Positions 1-50,809 of a DNA stretch of 64,000 bases are shown here, piece by piece; the stretch's first letter is position 1, and every line of letters begins with the position of its first letter. Origin of the DNA: Acheta domesticus. Taxonomy: Eukaryota > Arthropoda > Insecta > Orthoptera > Gryllidae. The notes under the pieces are model-generated. The model ran no database searches and was not told where the DNA came from. It worked only from the letters and a program-made list of their open reading frames with translations. The translations under genes were made by a program, and so were the position numbers. The stretch covers positions 129,287,750 through 129,351,749 of the forward strand of contig JAHLJT010008756.1 in NCBI GenBank assembly GCA_031308135.1, in the 5' to 3' direction.

Positions 1-1204
1 ATTTCAGCTCAAGGTAAAGTATACGGCAGGGCTGCTCTATGTATAGAACTCTTTGTTCACAATAGATATTTTAAGAAATTAAACTTTTAAAAACTCAACG
101 AAAACCCCCAAATAAATTTGCCTCCAAAAACATCCGCTAAAGACGAAATGAAACCCTAAGGTTCCCACAGATTCCCTAGGGGGAACCTGGGGGAACCCCT
201 AACCTGGCGACACGGCTGAGAATCTCTAAATGTCACGTGATCTGGACATCCGGCAGAGGAAAGAGTCTTGCGACCGTCGCATTCTACAACCGTAGTGGTT
301 GCAACAAGGTTGCAACTGCTCGCGGCGTGTTATTGCAGGCAGCAGGTCATCACACACACCAACACACAGTCCATACGGCAATTGAAAGCTCATTAAAACG
401 ATTACGGAAGGATGGAATAAAGAATGTTTTGAAGATCGTTAAGTGCAGGGTGCAGCGAGTATTGAAGGTAGATAAAGAGTAATTGTAAGAACGAAACTAT
501 GTGCTGTTATTTTCTGTAAAATAATAACTGAAATGTGGAATTGAATTTGGCGTTACGTTCATTTTCATTCGTTCGTTTGGATGTCTTTACAGTTTCATAT
601 GGTTTGTATCTGGAATTAAACCTCCTCTATAGACAAATTTGTTGCAAATTCTTTACTTGGGTATCAAACTTGAAGTTTTTTCACTGTTTTATGGATTGTA
701 CTCTGTGTTGTCAAGAGAATGAAGGACGTTTTTCGTTGAACAGCTCTTGCAATTTCTTTCTATCCACGATCACGATTAATAAAACTAGTGATTCGTGGAT
801 TAATCACACCAGAGGACTGTTTCTATGTTTGCTCCGAAACTTACAGTAGAACGTTCTGCAAAACCGAAGGTTAATCGTGAAGTTTATTGTGTAAATGCCG
901 TCGGATTGAATACTAATTGAAAACGCTCGTAGCAGTTCATTGACGTTAACTGAAACATTGTACCAGATTCAAGAAACATTGTTTTGAAAAGTTTCATTAA
1001 AGCAATATTGTTATAAATACTAAAGTAGAGTTTCTGTTATTAAATTTTTTTTGTGTTAATGTGAAATTTTTAAAAATTTCTATAGCTAGAAATATTCTTC
1101 AGAATAACACACACAAGAAACACATAATTTGACACATAATAAATATGAATTCTTTTAAATAGTATTTTATCTTCTTGCTTTGAAGGTGGTTGAGTGAGTT
1201 CAAA
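1..1204. other. upstream flank and presumed 5' leader of E(z)
   Basis: No protein-coding gene is visible. The open frames at 237-482 and 535-849 show no recognisable domain. A likely splice acceptor (pyrimidine-rich run ending TTGAAG) lies at about 1171-1185, so 1186-1204 may be the end of the 5' UTR, joined to an upstream noncoding exon. A noncoding first exon is common in EZH genes. The sequence just before the start codon is TTCAAAATG. Confidence 0.4.
180..470 (+). promoter_or_regulatory. candidate promoter and noncoding exon 1 of E(z)
   Basis: This stretch is visibly richer in G+C and CpG than its AT-rich surroundings. It carries a palindromic E-box core TCACGTGA (233-240) and a direct repeat of GGTTGCAAC (about 297-317). 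A plausible splice donor, AAG followed by GTAGAT, starts at 468. It could serve a leader intron of about 0.7 kb ending at the acceptor near 1185. This is inference from composition and splice signals; no TATA box or initiator was identified with confidence. Confidence 0.3.
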
Positions 1205-39993
<38,789 letters not shown>

Positions 39994-41094
39994 AGGACAT
40001 CAAAGTGTCATAAGTTTCAAACTTGTGTTTTCTTTCTATCATGACATTATCCTGTTATAATATATACATAAATGTAAGATTGTAGCTCTATATAGTGCGA
40101 ATCGTTTCAGAGGAAAAAAATCACACCATTTTGGTCTTCATAATATTACTAACAATTATTTTCTTGTAAAGGCTCCAGAATTTTGATAGTCTCTGTCAAA
40201 TTTTTCTGTTTCATTGCAGCTTCTCTCTCACAGGAATATTGAGTGCATTTCCAACTCAACTGACCTACGGACTTTAAACTTTGCTGTACTCTGATTAGAT
40301 TATTTGCATAATTGTAAAGGTGTGCTGGAGTTCCTTATTTTTAGGCACTACGTGACCTACACAGGGTTGTTGTTATGTGCTCCCCAATTCTCTTGTTTTT
40401 CAAATTAGCATTTTTTGCCATTTATATTTGAAAAAAGTGCATTTTTTCTTTGATACTTAGAAGTACACTTAATGCTTTGATTTGTTAAAAGATAAAGAAT
40501 AAGAGGAATTGTCAAGAAATTTTCGTTGAAACAAAGCATTACTCAGTAAAATAATATCAGAAACAGTTGTTCATCTAATTGAGGAGAAGATGGTGGTGTT
40601 TTTTTTATATTCCTGAGATGACTCGCTCTGTGAACAAGAAATGTAAATAGGGAATAATATGTGCTTTGAGAAAGGATTTTCACCAGTCAGTTTCTTAATG
40701 AAAGTAGTCCAAACGTTTTAATTTTTATTTAGTGTGTCAAAGAACTGATTCTTGTATACTCAGGACTAGGCACAATCAAAATTATATGCTGACTAAAATA
40801 TTTTGCAGGTTACCAAATAATTAAAAATCTTTACTTTCTTATTTCTTTAAAAGTTCATATATGTGTAATTTATTGAAGGCTGAAGTCCTCTCAGAGGTCA
40901 TGTTCACTGACTTTTAGACTTATTAAGTATAGACATCATTATGTGGAACGAAGAAACATGAAAAAGAGTTGATGATGAGGAAAGAAAGTAGTGACATAAA
41001 TTCAGGAAGACATCAAAAAGAAACATATAGGAGGAAAAAAGAAAAATGAAAGTGAAAATATGAGGGAAATAGGGAAGGGATTGGGAACTTACTA
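39994..41094 (+). other. presumed E(z) 3' UTR and downstream flank
   Basis: AT-rich, no coding. The variant polyadenylation signal ATTAAA at 40820-40825 is the first plausible one I see; the AATAAA at 41099 lies inside a MITE. The true 3' end cannot be fixed from sequence alone. Confidence 0.4.
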
Positions 41095-41353
41095 CCGTAA
41101 ATAAATACTCAAATATAACCCGCATATATTTTTCAAAAATTACTAGCTGAAAATTGGGGTGCGGGTAATATTCGCGTCAAGGTCGGAACTGCGAACTTGA
41201 AGCGTGTTGCACATAGTTACATGGAGGCGTGGTTTATTCTTCAGGTTTTTAGAACGTGGCAGGTCAAGGCTCGTCTTCACGATGGAATATGTCACGGCAT
41301 TTTGCGTCTTCCTCTGTCGTGACGCTAGATATCGCATGATAGTGACCGTATCA

Positions 41354-41410
<57 letters not shown>

Positions 41411-41479
41411 AGATTATTTTTCGTAAAATTAGGGTGTGGGTAATATTTGAGGGCGGGGTATATATTCAAGAATACACGG
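41095..41479 (-). mobile_element. MITE C, copy 2, with a 53-bp T tract
   Basis: Reverse-orientation copy of 29143-29421: CCGTAAATAAATACTC at one end (after TA, 41093-41094) and GAATACACGG at the other. It contains an uninterrupted run of 53 T (41357-41409), absent in copy 1, and flanks a CTCTCT run (about 41480-41496). Confidence 0.8.
41357..41409. repeat. T53 homopolymer
   Basis: Uninterrupted T run inside MITE C copy 2. Length may be affected by sequencing. Confidence 0.9.
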
Positions 41480-42534
41480 TCTCTCTCTCTCTCTCTTTTT
41501 TTTAAAAATTTTTATTTTAAATTTTGCAATTTTTTATCTTGGTATTTTGCTTTTTTCCATAGTGTTTGTCATTGCTCTCACTTTGGAGAAATAATTTGGA
41601 TGTTATCAAATGTAGAAAGTGAATTTTTTCACATTCATTTACAATAAAACTTCCATTGTTCAGAGTAATGACAGGGAAGGTGTTACATGGCAAATTGACA
41701 ACTTTGGATAAACAAAGTAAATTTTTTATTGGTTTAGGTGTGTTCATTAGAATATAAACAGAAGAAATGTGCAAAAAATATTATATCATAATTTACAGTG
41801 TACATATTAAATACTTACTACACATTACAATTTTATTTACAGAAATCAGTTAATTTTTTTTTTTTTTAATATTTCTTTTCCAAGGTCTGTCTTTATTTTC
41901 TGTGATCAATTCATAATTCATTCCTAAATCTAGTGATTCAAGTTAATTATTTCATCCTGAAATGACCGGTTAAGATCCTGTCACTGACATAATTTTTTTT
42001 GAAGTCCTTCATTTAAACAATTTCATTATGAGACAGACCCTGAATAATGGAGGTTCTATTGTATTCAGTATTGTAGTAACTACTGTATTTGGAATTGTAG
42101 CATTTCTATGAGGTCACTTTCATGTCCACTTTTTTTAATGTTCTCAATGTTTCTTGGCACTATTGAGGGTTGTGCTCAAAAGATGTCTGTTGTGTTTGCT
42201 GGTGAATCCTCATATTGAAAAGCAAGGAAACCTTGTTTTGAGGTGCTCAATATAGTAAGCATTTGGTGTTGCATTTGTCACACATTTTATGTAAATTGTA
42301 AGCAATATCTTTATGATATTTTAAGTGCTGTAATGTACATGTAATTTAATTCTTTTATTGCATAGATGAAAGATTTTTAGTAAAGTTTAGATGACAGTGA
42401 TTTTTGTATTATTTACCCACCTTAAACTGTGTTGTGTGCCCTTCTTTTTGGGTGCATTTTAAATGAAGGGAAGAAATCATTTGTTGTATCATTTTTCTTA
42501 TCATGCTTCATAGCTAAAATGTTTTTACCTTCCC
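41480..42534. other. intergenic, nothing recognised
   Basis: AT-rich sequence with a short CT repeat at the left edge. AATAAA occurs at 41643-41648. No coding or known repeat seen. Confidence 0.5.
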
Positions 42535-44510
42535 GTATACGTATGTATATACAGAGTAATATACGTAGTATAGGGAAAGTTATGTAATGCAGCGCGAAAA
42601 AAACGGCAAATTTTCAGCAGAAAAAATTCATTGCCGAGCGCTGGTAACGAAAAAGTGGATAAAAGCAGTTGCTAAATTAAGAAAACAAATCCTGTAACAC
42701 GTGGTGTAGCCAGAATCCTCCTTTTGTGGGTCCTTGATATCAAAAAACCAACTGAAAGCAAAATGTCTGTCTGTCCGTTCGTCCATCTGTCCGACGCCTG
42801 TCTGTCAATCTGTGAACACTGCTAGCACCTAAACCACACATACGATTTCTTCCAAAATGGATATTCCCTGGTCGATCTGGTTTCAGTCAAAAATTGAGAT
42901 TTTGAAAAAGATTCTTTAAAATTTGGGGGTACTTTACATGGAGCCCTCTGGGCATTTTCAAAATTTTCTCAAAAACGACTCCAAATTTTTTCTTTAAATT
43001 TCTTGTAAGGATAGAGTAAAATACACTTATTAAGGTGCCATAGGTCCAATTGTCACGGATAACTGAATTTTCGAAAATTGTGAAAATTTGAATTTTTTTT
43101 CGGCGTCTTTCTCCAACTACAAAATTGAAGATGGAGACTTTACCTTCAAATGAAAATTGTTTCTCAAAGGTAAGGCTTTGTTAAAGGTCATTTACATTGC
43201 TCTGAAAATTTTAGTATTCGCGCAATATTGCGTGCAATATGTGCAATTTAAAAAAAATACAAAAACTAGACTTTCTCAAAAAGGCTCCAAATTTTTTCTT
43301 TAAACTCTTAGTAGGTATAGTACCTAATGTACTTTATGTGATGACAAAAACACCATATTGCTCTATTCTTTTGTTTTTTTCAAAAATTGGAAAAATGTAA
43401 TTTTTTTGACTTGTCTCTCACGTTGTTAATATTTACATTAGCGGCGATTTTTTTCACATTATTATATTTATGAGTACATGTGCTTTAAATAATGTCAAGT
43501 AAAGTTTCTCAAGAACTAAACCGTTTTCTGTGAAAAGGAGCACAAAATTCTGCATTTTCAGAAATGCTCAAATGCCATTTTCTCATATATAGCTGCAAAT
43601 TTTTTCTTCAAACATTGGTACCGGATAGTGCTAATTACACTCTTTAATATGACATAAAGTTTATTTTCAGTTATTTTTTTGTTTTTTCAAAAATTACTCA
43701 AATTTATTTTTTTTGAAAAATCTCTCGCATCTTTAATAAGCACATTACCAGCATTATTATATTTGTAAGTGTAAGAGCTTCAAATAATGTCAAATAAAGT
43801 ATTTTGAAAACTCAAAAATTTTCAGTGAAAAAGAGCTTCAAATTTAGTATATTTAGTAAGGCTTCAACGCCATTTTCTTAAAAACAGCTACAAATTTTTC
43901 AAAGAAAATTGCCATTTAGGACAATGTTTTTGTGTTCTTTAATATGCTAAAATGAATATTTCTGCTCTACCATTAGGAAACCGAAAAATTAAGAAAATAT
44001 ACAAAAAATGTACTTTGAGCGATAGACTACAAGCTGGCGGGAGTATGTAGCAATTCTGAATAGCTAGCGCAGACCCAAGGAAAAAGAAAACACCTTTAAT
44101 ATGCACATTACCAGTATTTTGCAAACACTATTGTATTTGTGAGTGTGAGTGCTTCAATGAGTTCAAATGAAGTTTTTCTAAAACTCAATAATTTTCTGTG
44201 AAAAAGAGCTTCACATTTCGCATTTTTAGTAGCGCTTAAACGTCATTTATTTATAAACAGCTCCAAATTTTTCAAACAAAATTGCCATTTACGATGAGGT
44301 TTTACTGTTCTTTAATATTTTATAATTAACATTTCCGTTCTCGGATTAGGAAACCGAAAAATTAAGAAAATGCCAAAAAATGTACTTTGGGTGGCAATAG
44401 ATGGCAGCTGGCACTAGTAAGTGGCAATTCTGAATAGCTAGCCCAGACCCAAGGAAATAGGAAACTACGTGAAAGTCTGTGTCATTCTGTAGCACCACTA
44501 GTTTGTTTTC
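42535..44510 (+). mobile_element. dispersed 'CACCACTAG' element, copy 2 (long form)
   Basis: Begins near CCCGTATACGTATG, carries CTGGTAACGAAAAAGTGG, GTCTGTCTGTCCGTTCGTCC, AACACTGCTAGCACCTAAAC, and ends TGTAGCACCACTAGTTTG. It is longer than the copies at 11690 and 53702 because it contains internal tandem units between about 43430 and 44470. Confidence 0.55.
43430..44470 (+). repeat. three internal tandem units, about 300-365 bp each
   Basis: Each unit has an ATTAGC/ATTACCAG-type start, ATTATATTT or ATTGTATTTGTGAG, GTGAAAAAGAGCTTC (GTGAAAAGGAGCAC in the first), a GCCATTT block and TTCTTTAATAT. The last two (about 43725-44095, 44096-44465) are clearest and share AGGAAACCGAAAAATTAAG and CAATTCTGAATAGCTAGC. 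Confidence 0.7.
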
Positions 44511-45590
44511 TTTGGGACACTGAAATTTCACCATATTGATGGAAATAGTGGATCAATTTGTGTAGAAAGTATGATCTGAAATAATGAAAACAGTTTTTTT
44601 TTTCCAGATTTCAATTTGTATGAATAATTTTCTCTCCCTCCCTCTCCCCCACTCTCCTGCCTCTCGTCTCTCCCCTTCCCCCTTCTCCCCCTCTCTCTTC
44701 GCTCTTCCCCAAAACTTCCATTATTTAGTTGAAGAAGGAAGTATAAAAGCTCACAACTATTCATTACATTTTTAATGTTAATACATTTTTTTTAAATGAC
44801 AGAAATATGGCTATTTTTAGGAATATAATATTAAAAAACACTGTTTCAGAAAACCTTATAAAACAAAATATAACAAAGAAATAAATTAACTAGAAAATTG
44901 TTATTAATCATCAAATTAATTAAATGGAACAGTTTCAGTCCTTAAATTTAAGAAAAGCATCAATTGATTTTCATTAAGCCGTTTCCAGTAACTCAAGAAG
45001 GTGCCTGATTTCGTCTGTTTCAGCCCTTCAGTAAAGAAAAACAAAACTAGGACTTCAAGCAATAGGAAAAAGTCCACAAAAAACAGTTTTCAAAATCTTG
45101 GATTTTGCGTACAGTGATTGCAAATACTTATAAACGAAAAAACTGAATAAGTAAAATGTTCGTTTGGAATACTAAAAATACTTTAGTGGGCGAGGTAGAG
45201 CTCGGAGTGCTACAATCAGCATTTTATTATTTTCAAATCTTCTTTATGACTGATAGAGAGAAGACAACGGAAAAGAGATTTTCTCGTTTCGTTTAGAATG
45301 TTGCGAAATGAGAATACTGAATCCCTTTGACATGTCAAATAGCCGTACTCCCTTTTAGAACAATAAAAGCACAAAGGCAGAACGGAGTGCTGCCGCGCGC
45401 CCGCCGGAAGGTTAAAGGTGGCAGAAAATAATTTTGACACCAAGTTTTGTGTAAGCCCAGATCCATTCTTTTTGCTTTTATTTTAAATGAAAGATTATAA
45501 CATGTTTTTGAAGAAATGCCCTTACATTTTGATATCTCGTTATGTTTTTGAGTATGAGTACAATTAGCGGACATAGCGAAGGGCAGGGGG
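44511..45590. other. intergenic, nothing recognised apart from the C/T tract
   Basis: AT-rich to mixed sequence. Minus-strand frames at 45216-45443 and 45335-45817 are explained by the repeat edge and chance. Confidence 0.5.
44631..44709. repeat. polypyrimidine tract
   Basis: Nearly pure C/T stretch (CTCTCCCTCCCTCTCCCCC and similar), about 80 bp. Simple-sequence DNA. Confidence 0.8.
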
Positions 45591-48500
45591 AGAAGAGTGG
45601 AGAGCGGAGGGCAGAGTGGAAGGTTGAGGGCGTAGGGTGGAGACGAGAGCGGAAGGTGAAGGGCGAAGTGCGGAGTGCTTAGAGTGGAGAGCGGAAGGTG
45701 GGGTGAGGGCGAAGAGTGAGAGCGGAGGACGTAGGGCGGAGAGTGGTTGGTGGAGGGCGAAATGCGGCGAGTGGAGGTTCGAAGGCGCAGAGTGGAGGAT
45801 GTTGGGCGGAGGGCCAAGAGAGGAGGGAAGAATTGCAGGGGCCGAAGTGCGGAGGGGGGTGGACTGAGGGTGGAGAGCGGAAGGCAGAGTGTGGTTAGTG
45901 GTGGGGGAGGGTGAAGGGCGGAGGGCAGAGAGTGGTTAGTGGTGGGGGAGGGCGGAGGGCAGAGTGCGGTTAGTGGTGGGGGAGGGTGAAGGGCGGAGGG
46001 CAGAGTGTGGTTAGTGGTGGGGGAGGGCGAAGGGCAGAGTGTGGTTAGTGGTGGGGGAGGGCGGAGGGCAGAAAGTGGTTAGTGGTGGGGGAGGGCGAAG
46101 GGCGGAGGGCAGAGTGTGGTTAGTGGTGGGGGAGGGCGAAGGGCAGAGTGTGGTTAGTGGTGGGGAAGGGCGAAGGGCAGAGTGTGGTTAGTGGTGGGGG
46201 AGGGCGGAGGGCAGAGTGTGGTTAGTGGTGGGGGAGGGCGAAGGGCAGAGTGTGGTTAGTGGTGGGGGATGGCGGAGGGCAGAGTGTGGTTAGTGGTGGG
46301 GGAGGGCGAAGGGCAGAGTGTGGTTAGTGGTGGGGGAGGGTGAAGGGCGGAGGGCAGAGAGTGGTTAGTGGTGGGGGAGGGCGAAGGGCAGAGGGCAGAG
46401 TGCGGTTAGTGGTGGGGGAGGGTGAAGGGCGGTGGGCAGAGTGTGGTTAGTGGTGGGGGAGGGCGAAGGGCAGAGTGTGGTTAGTGGTGGGGGAGGGCGG
46501 AGGGCAGAGTGTGGTTAGTGGTGGGGGAGGGCGAAGGGCAGAGTGTGGTTAGTGGTGGGGGAGGGTGAAGGGCGGAGGGCAGAGAGTTGTTAGTGGTGGG
46601 GGAGGGCGAAGGGCAGAGGGCAGAGTGCGGTTAGTGGTGGGGGAGGGTGAAGGGCGGTGGGCAGAGTGTGGTTAGTGGTGGGGGAGGGCGAAGGGCAGAG
46701 TGTGGTTAGTGGTGGGGGAGGGCGGAGGGCAGAGTGTGGTTAGTGGTGGGGGAGGGCGGAGGGCAGAGTGTGGTTAGTGGTGGGGGAGGGCGGAGGGCAG
46801 AGAGTGGTTAGTGGTGGGGGAGGGCGAAGGGCAGAGTGTGGTTAGTGGTGGGGGAGGGCGGAGGGCAGAGTGTGGTTAGTGGTGGGGGAGGACGAAGGGC
46901 AGAGTGTGGTTAGTGGTGGGGGAGGGCGGAGGGCAGAGTGTGGTTAGTGGTGGGGGAGGGCGAAGGGCAGAGTGTGGTTAGTGGTGGGGGATGGCGGAGG
47001 GCAGAGTGTGGTTAGTGGTGAGGGAGGGCGAAGGGCAGAGTGTGGTTAGTGGTGGGGGAGGGCGGAGGGCAGAGTGTGGTTAGTGGTGGGGGAGGGCGAA
47101 GGGCAGAGTGTGGTTAGTGGTGGGGGAGGGTGAAGGGCGGAGGGCAGAGAGTTGTTAGTGGTGGGGGAGGGCGAAGGGCAGAGGGCAGAGTGCGGTTAGT
47201 GGTGGGGGAGGGTGAAGGGCGGTGGGCAGAGTGTGGTTAGTGGTGGGGGAGGGCGAAGGGCAGAGTGTGGTTAGTGGTGGGGGAGGGCGGAGGGCAGAGT
47301 GTGGTTAGTGGTGGGGGAGGGCGGAGGGCAGAGTGTGGTTAGTGGTGGGGGAGGGCGAAGGGCGGAGGGCAGAGAGTGGTTAGTGGTGGGGGAGGGCGAA
47401 GGGCAGAGTGTGGTTAGTGGTGGGGGAGGGCGGAGGGCAGAGTGTGGTTAGTGGTGGGGGAGGACGAAGGGCAGAGTGTGGTTAGTGGTGGGGGAGGGCG
47501 GAGGGCAGAGTGTGGTTAGTGGTGGGGGAGGGCGAAGGGCAGAGTGTGGTTAGTGGTGGGGGATGGCGGAGGGCAGAGTGTGGTTAGTGGTGAGGGAGGG
47601 CGAAGGGCAGAGTGTGGTTAGTGGTGGGGGAGGGTGAAGGGCGGAGGGCAGAGAGTGGTTGGTGGGGGAGGGCGAAGGGCAGAGGGCAGAGTGCGGTTAG
47701 TGGTGGGGGAGGGTGAAGGGCAGAGGGCAGTGTGTGGTTAGTGGTGGGGGAGGGCGAAGGCAGAGTGTGGTTAGTGGTGGGGGAGGGCGAAGGGCAGAGT
47801 GTGGTTAGTGGTGGGGGAGGGCGGAGGGCAGAGTGTGGTTAGTGGTGGGGGAGGACGAAGGGCAGAGTGTGGTTAGTGGTGGGGGAGGGCGAAGGGCAGA
47901 GTGTGGTTAGTGGTGGGGGAGGGCGGAGGGCAGAGTGTGGTTAGTGGTGGGGGAGGACGAAGGGCAGAGTGTGGTTAGTGGTGGGGGAGGGCGGAGGGCA
48001 GAGTGTGGTTAGTGGTGGGGGAGGGCGAAGGGCAGAGTGTGGTTAGTGGTGGGGGAGGGCGGAGGGCAGAGTGTGGTTAGTGGTGGGGGAGGACGAAGGG
48101 CAGAGTGTGGTTAGTGGTGGGGGAGGGCGGAGGGCAGAGTGTGGTTAGTGGTGGGGGAGGACGAAGGGCAGAGTGTGGTTAGTGGTGGGGGAGGGCGGAG
48201 GGCAGAGTGTGGTTAGTGGTGGGGGAGGACGAAGGGCAGAGTGTGGTTAGTGGTGGGGGAGGGCGAAGGGCAGAGTGTGGTTAGTGGTGGGGGAGGGCGG
48301 AGGGCAGAGTGTGGTTAGTGGTGGGGGAGGGCGAAGGGCAGAGTGTGGTTAGTGGTGGGGGAGGGCGAAGGGCAGAGTGTGGTTAGTGGTGGGGGAGGGT
48401 GAAGGGCGGTGGGCAGAGTGTGGTTAGTGGTGGGGGAGGGCGAAGGGCAGAGTGTGGTTAGTGGTGGGGGAGGGCGGAGGGCAGAGTGTGGTTAGTGGTG

Positions 48501-49180
48501 GGGGAGGGCGAAGGGCGGAGGGCAGAGTGTGGTTAGTGGTGGGGGAGGGCGAAGGGCAGAGTGTGGTTAGTGGTGGGGAAGGGCGAAGGGCAGAGTGTGG
48601 TTAGTGGTGGGGGAGGGCGGAGGGCAGAGTGTGGTTAGTGGTGGGGGAGGGCGAAGGGCAGAGTGTGGTTAGTGGTGGGGGAGGGCGGAGGGCAGAGTGT
48701 GGTTAGTGGTGGGGGAGGGCGAAGGGCAGAGTGTGGTTAGTGGTGGGGGAGGGCGGAGGGCAGAGTGTGGTTAGTGGTGGGGGAGGACGAAGGGCAGAGA
48801 GTGGTTAGTGGTGGGGGAGGGCGAAGGGCAGAGTGTGGTTAGTGGTGGGGGAGGGCGGAGGGCAGAGTGTGGTTAGTGGTGGGGGAGGACGAAGGGCAGA
48901 GTGTGGTTAGTGGTGGGGGAGGGCGAAGGGCAGAGTGTGGTTAGTGGTGGGGGAGGGCGGAGGGCAGAGTGTGGTTAGTGGTGGGGGAGGGCGAAGGGCA
49001 GAGTGTGGTTAGTGGTGGGGGAGGGTGAAGGGCGGAGGGCAGAGTGTGGTTAGTGGTGGGGGAAGGTGAAGGGCGGAGGGCGGGGAGTGGAGGTGTGGGG
49101 GCGCAGGCGGAGGACGCACAAGAGTGGAAAGTGGATGGCGGAGGTCGAAGGGCGGAGGGCATGGAGCGGGGGCTTTGCCA
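45591..49180. repeat. 34-bp G-rich minisatellite array, about 90 copies
   Basis: The core (about 45885-49065) repeats a 34-bp unit made of AGGGCGAAGGGCAGAGTGTG followed by GTTAGTGGTGGGGG, with CGGAGGG/CGAAGGG variants and occasional longer units with an extra 10-11 bp (GAAGGGCGGA). Edges 45591-45885 and 49065-49180 are diverged unit-like sequence, as expected where unequal exchange is rare. The + strand is almost pure purine plus T. Runs of three to five G suggest quadruplex potential. No spacer structure and no coding. Confidence 0.95.
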
Positions 49181-49520
49181 ACGCGAGCAGCGCCCGACGG
49201 GAGACGAGAAGTCCATCGTCTCTGCGAGTTGCGTCTCGAAACGCTGACGGAAGCGGCCTGATGGTAGCGAACACAGCGGCAAGTAAAATCGCGAGCCTTT
49301 GCAATTGAGACCCTTTTGGATACTTACGATAATTATTATGCGTCAGTGTTTTTGTGTTTAAAATTTAAACTGCATACAGGGCTTGTATATAAAGTGGCGG
49401 GTTATCATTGTTGAAACTACTTTACCGGTGACAAAGAAACTTGCTTGGCGGCAATCGATTGCCATTGGAAACGCCCCCTAGAAACATATGTTGTACATTT
49501 TATACTGACATTTTAAAGCC
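49181..49520. other. intergenic, nothing recognised
   Basis: GC-richer at the array edge, then AT-rich. No coding or repeat seen. Confidence 0.5.
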
Positions 49521-49522
49521 CT

Positions 49523-49724
49523 TACAATCAACTGCTTCTGTGAGGTACTGTAAATGTCTGTCCGGACAGACATTTACATGATTCTGGCCAGAATCATCCA
49601 TATATTATTTTTCGTTCAATATTTTACCGCTTCATTACTCCTTCATAACACTATTCTCCTTTCTTGAGGATTTAATGTGGCTGCTCCTAAAGAACTATTT
49701 AACATATTTTCTAGTTACATTTTT
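49523..49724 (+). repeat. repeat X, copy 1
   Basis: Shares CAACTGCTTCTGTGAGGTAC, CGTTCAATATTTTACCG, TTCATTACTCCTT, TAAAGAACTATT with 53013-53200. It differs by carrying a fold-back insertion that makes two adjacent perfect palindromes (49549-49578 and 49578-49597). Confidence 0.8.
49549..49597. repeat. two adjoining perfect palindromes (30 and 20 bp)
   Basis: TGTAAATGTCTGTCC is followed at once by its reverse complement (49549-49578), then ATGATTCTGG by its reverse complement (49578-49597). The second copy of repeat X lacks both. Confidence 0.9.
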
Positions 49725-50809
49725 AAAACTTTGAAATGACAAGAATCTTTTAACTACTTGAGGCTTTAATAAGCTCCTATTTGTATTTGGAATAATTCTC
49801 TTCAAATACATTTTAAACCAAAACCTGCCTTTGCGCCTATCGGCCCCGTACTTTACCCGCATAACCATAGAATTGCACTTGACATTCTCGATATTGTAGT
49901 GGCCAAAGATTATAATAAACATATGTCACGATTTGTTCTAACAAGTTCCAACTCAGATAATTGCCCTGTACTAATATCTGCAAATACGAAACCAATAATA
50001 ACATCGTCTTCGTTGAAACCTTTCCATAAAATTGCAATAAAATGACAAGTATTTGATGACAAAGTAAATAATTTAATTCCCCTCCCTCCATTTCCAAAGT
50101 CCACCCATGAAATAGGACAAGCAAGATCATTTCTTACAAGGGCCGTCCTTGAGACAGCAAAAGCAGCAGCTCCGAAGTCCAACTCGTCAACCCACGAACC
50201 CCATCCGACGTGATATACTGCTCTTCATATCCCTGAAACGTCAAGTCAGACGCCAATGGCAGACACATCTCCTCCCTTCTTAAAAGCGAAACTCATTGAA
50301 GCTACGGAAGCAGTCCACAACGCCTCAACCAGTGTCATAGGCAAACATTTCAACTCATCTCTAAATTAGATTAAAATTCGAACAACCTCTGGAAAGTCCC
50401 ATTCAATTCAAGCAAACCTCCTGCTCAAAACTGAAGCGAAAATTGCGCACACGACCCCGGAAAAGCTAGACGCACACACAGCGCACTTCAAATCGGAGTA
50501 CTCTCAATTATATATTCCTCCATGGTTCCAACCCGCACGGAGATAATATCTGTAGAGAAATTTCTAAAAGACTCGTATTACAGTATAACCAGTATGTTCA
50601 CTCGCGGCAAATCCCATTGAAAAAGTTTTTTCGATCACGTGATGTCCGCCATGTTCTTGTTATAAGAACCTGCGCGCGAAATACATAATTACTACATTTA
50701 AAATGATTTTCTTACATTTATTTGATTCACTAGTTCAATTCATTTTATTATTCTATCCATTTTATTCAAATTCCACGTCCTCTAAAACAAATTAAACGCA
50801 TTCACTTAC

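Noticed and set aside
1190..1204. TTG start upstream of ATG 1205
   Set aside because: The ATG at 1205 gives the family N terminus; the extension MSEFK is not conserved and crosses presumed UTR.
45335..45817. 160-residue minus-strand open frame, the longest in the window
   Set aside because: It is Ser/Pro/Leu low complexity produced by the antisense of the minisatellite edge, then unrelated sequence; no domain and no splice context.
48941..49308. Several overlapping open frames on both strands at the right edge of the 34-bp array
   Set aside because: Explained by the stop-poor, G-rich repeat; the translation is simple repeat (PSALRPP-like).
49044..49308. Gene-like GC-rich open frames beside the minisatellite
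   Set aside because: No recognisable domain, no splice or start context beyond chance; composition follows the array edge.
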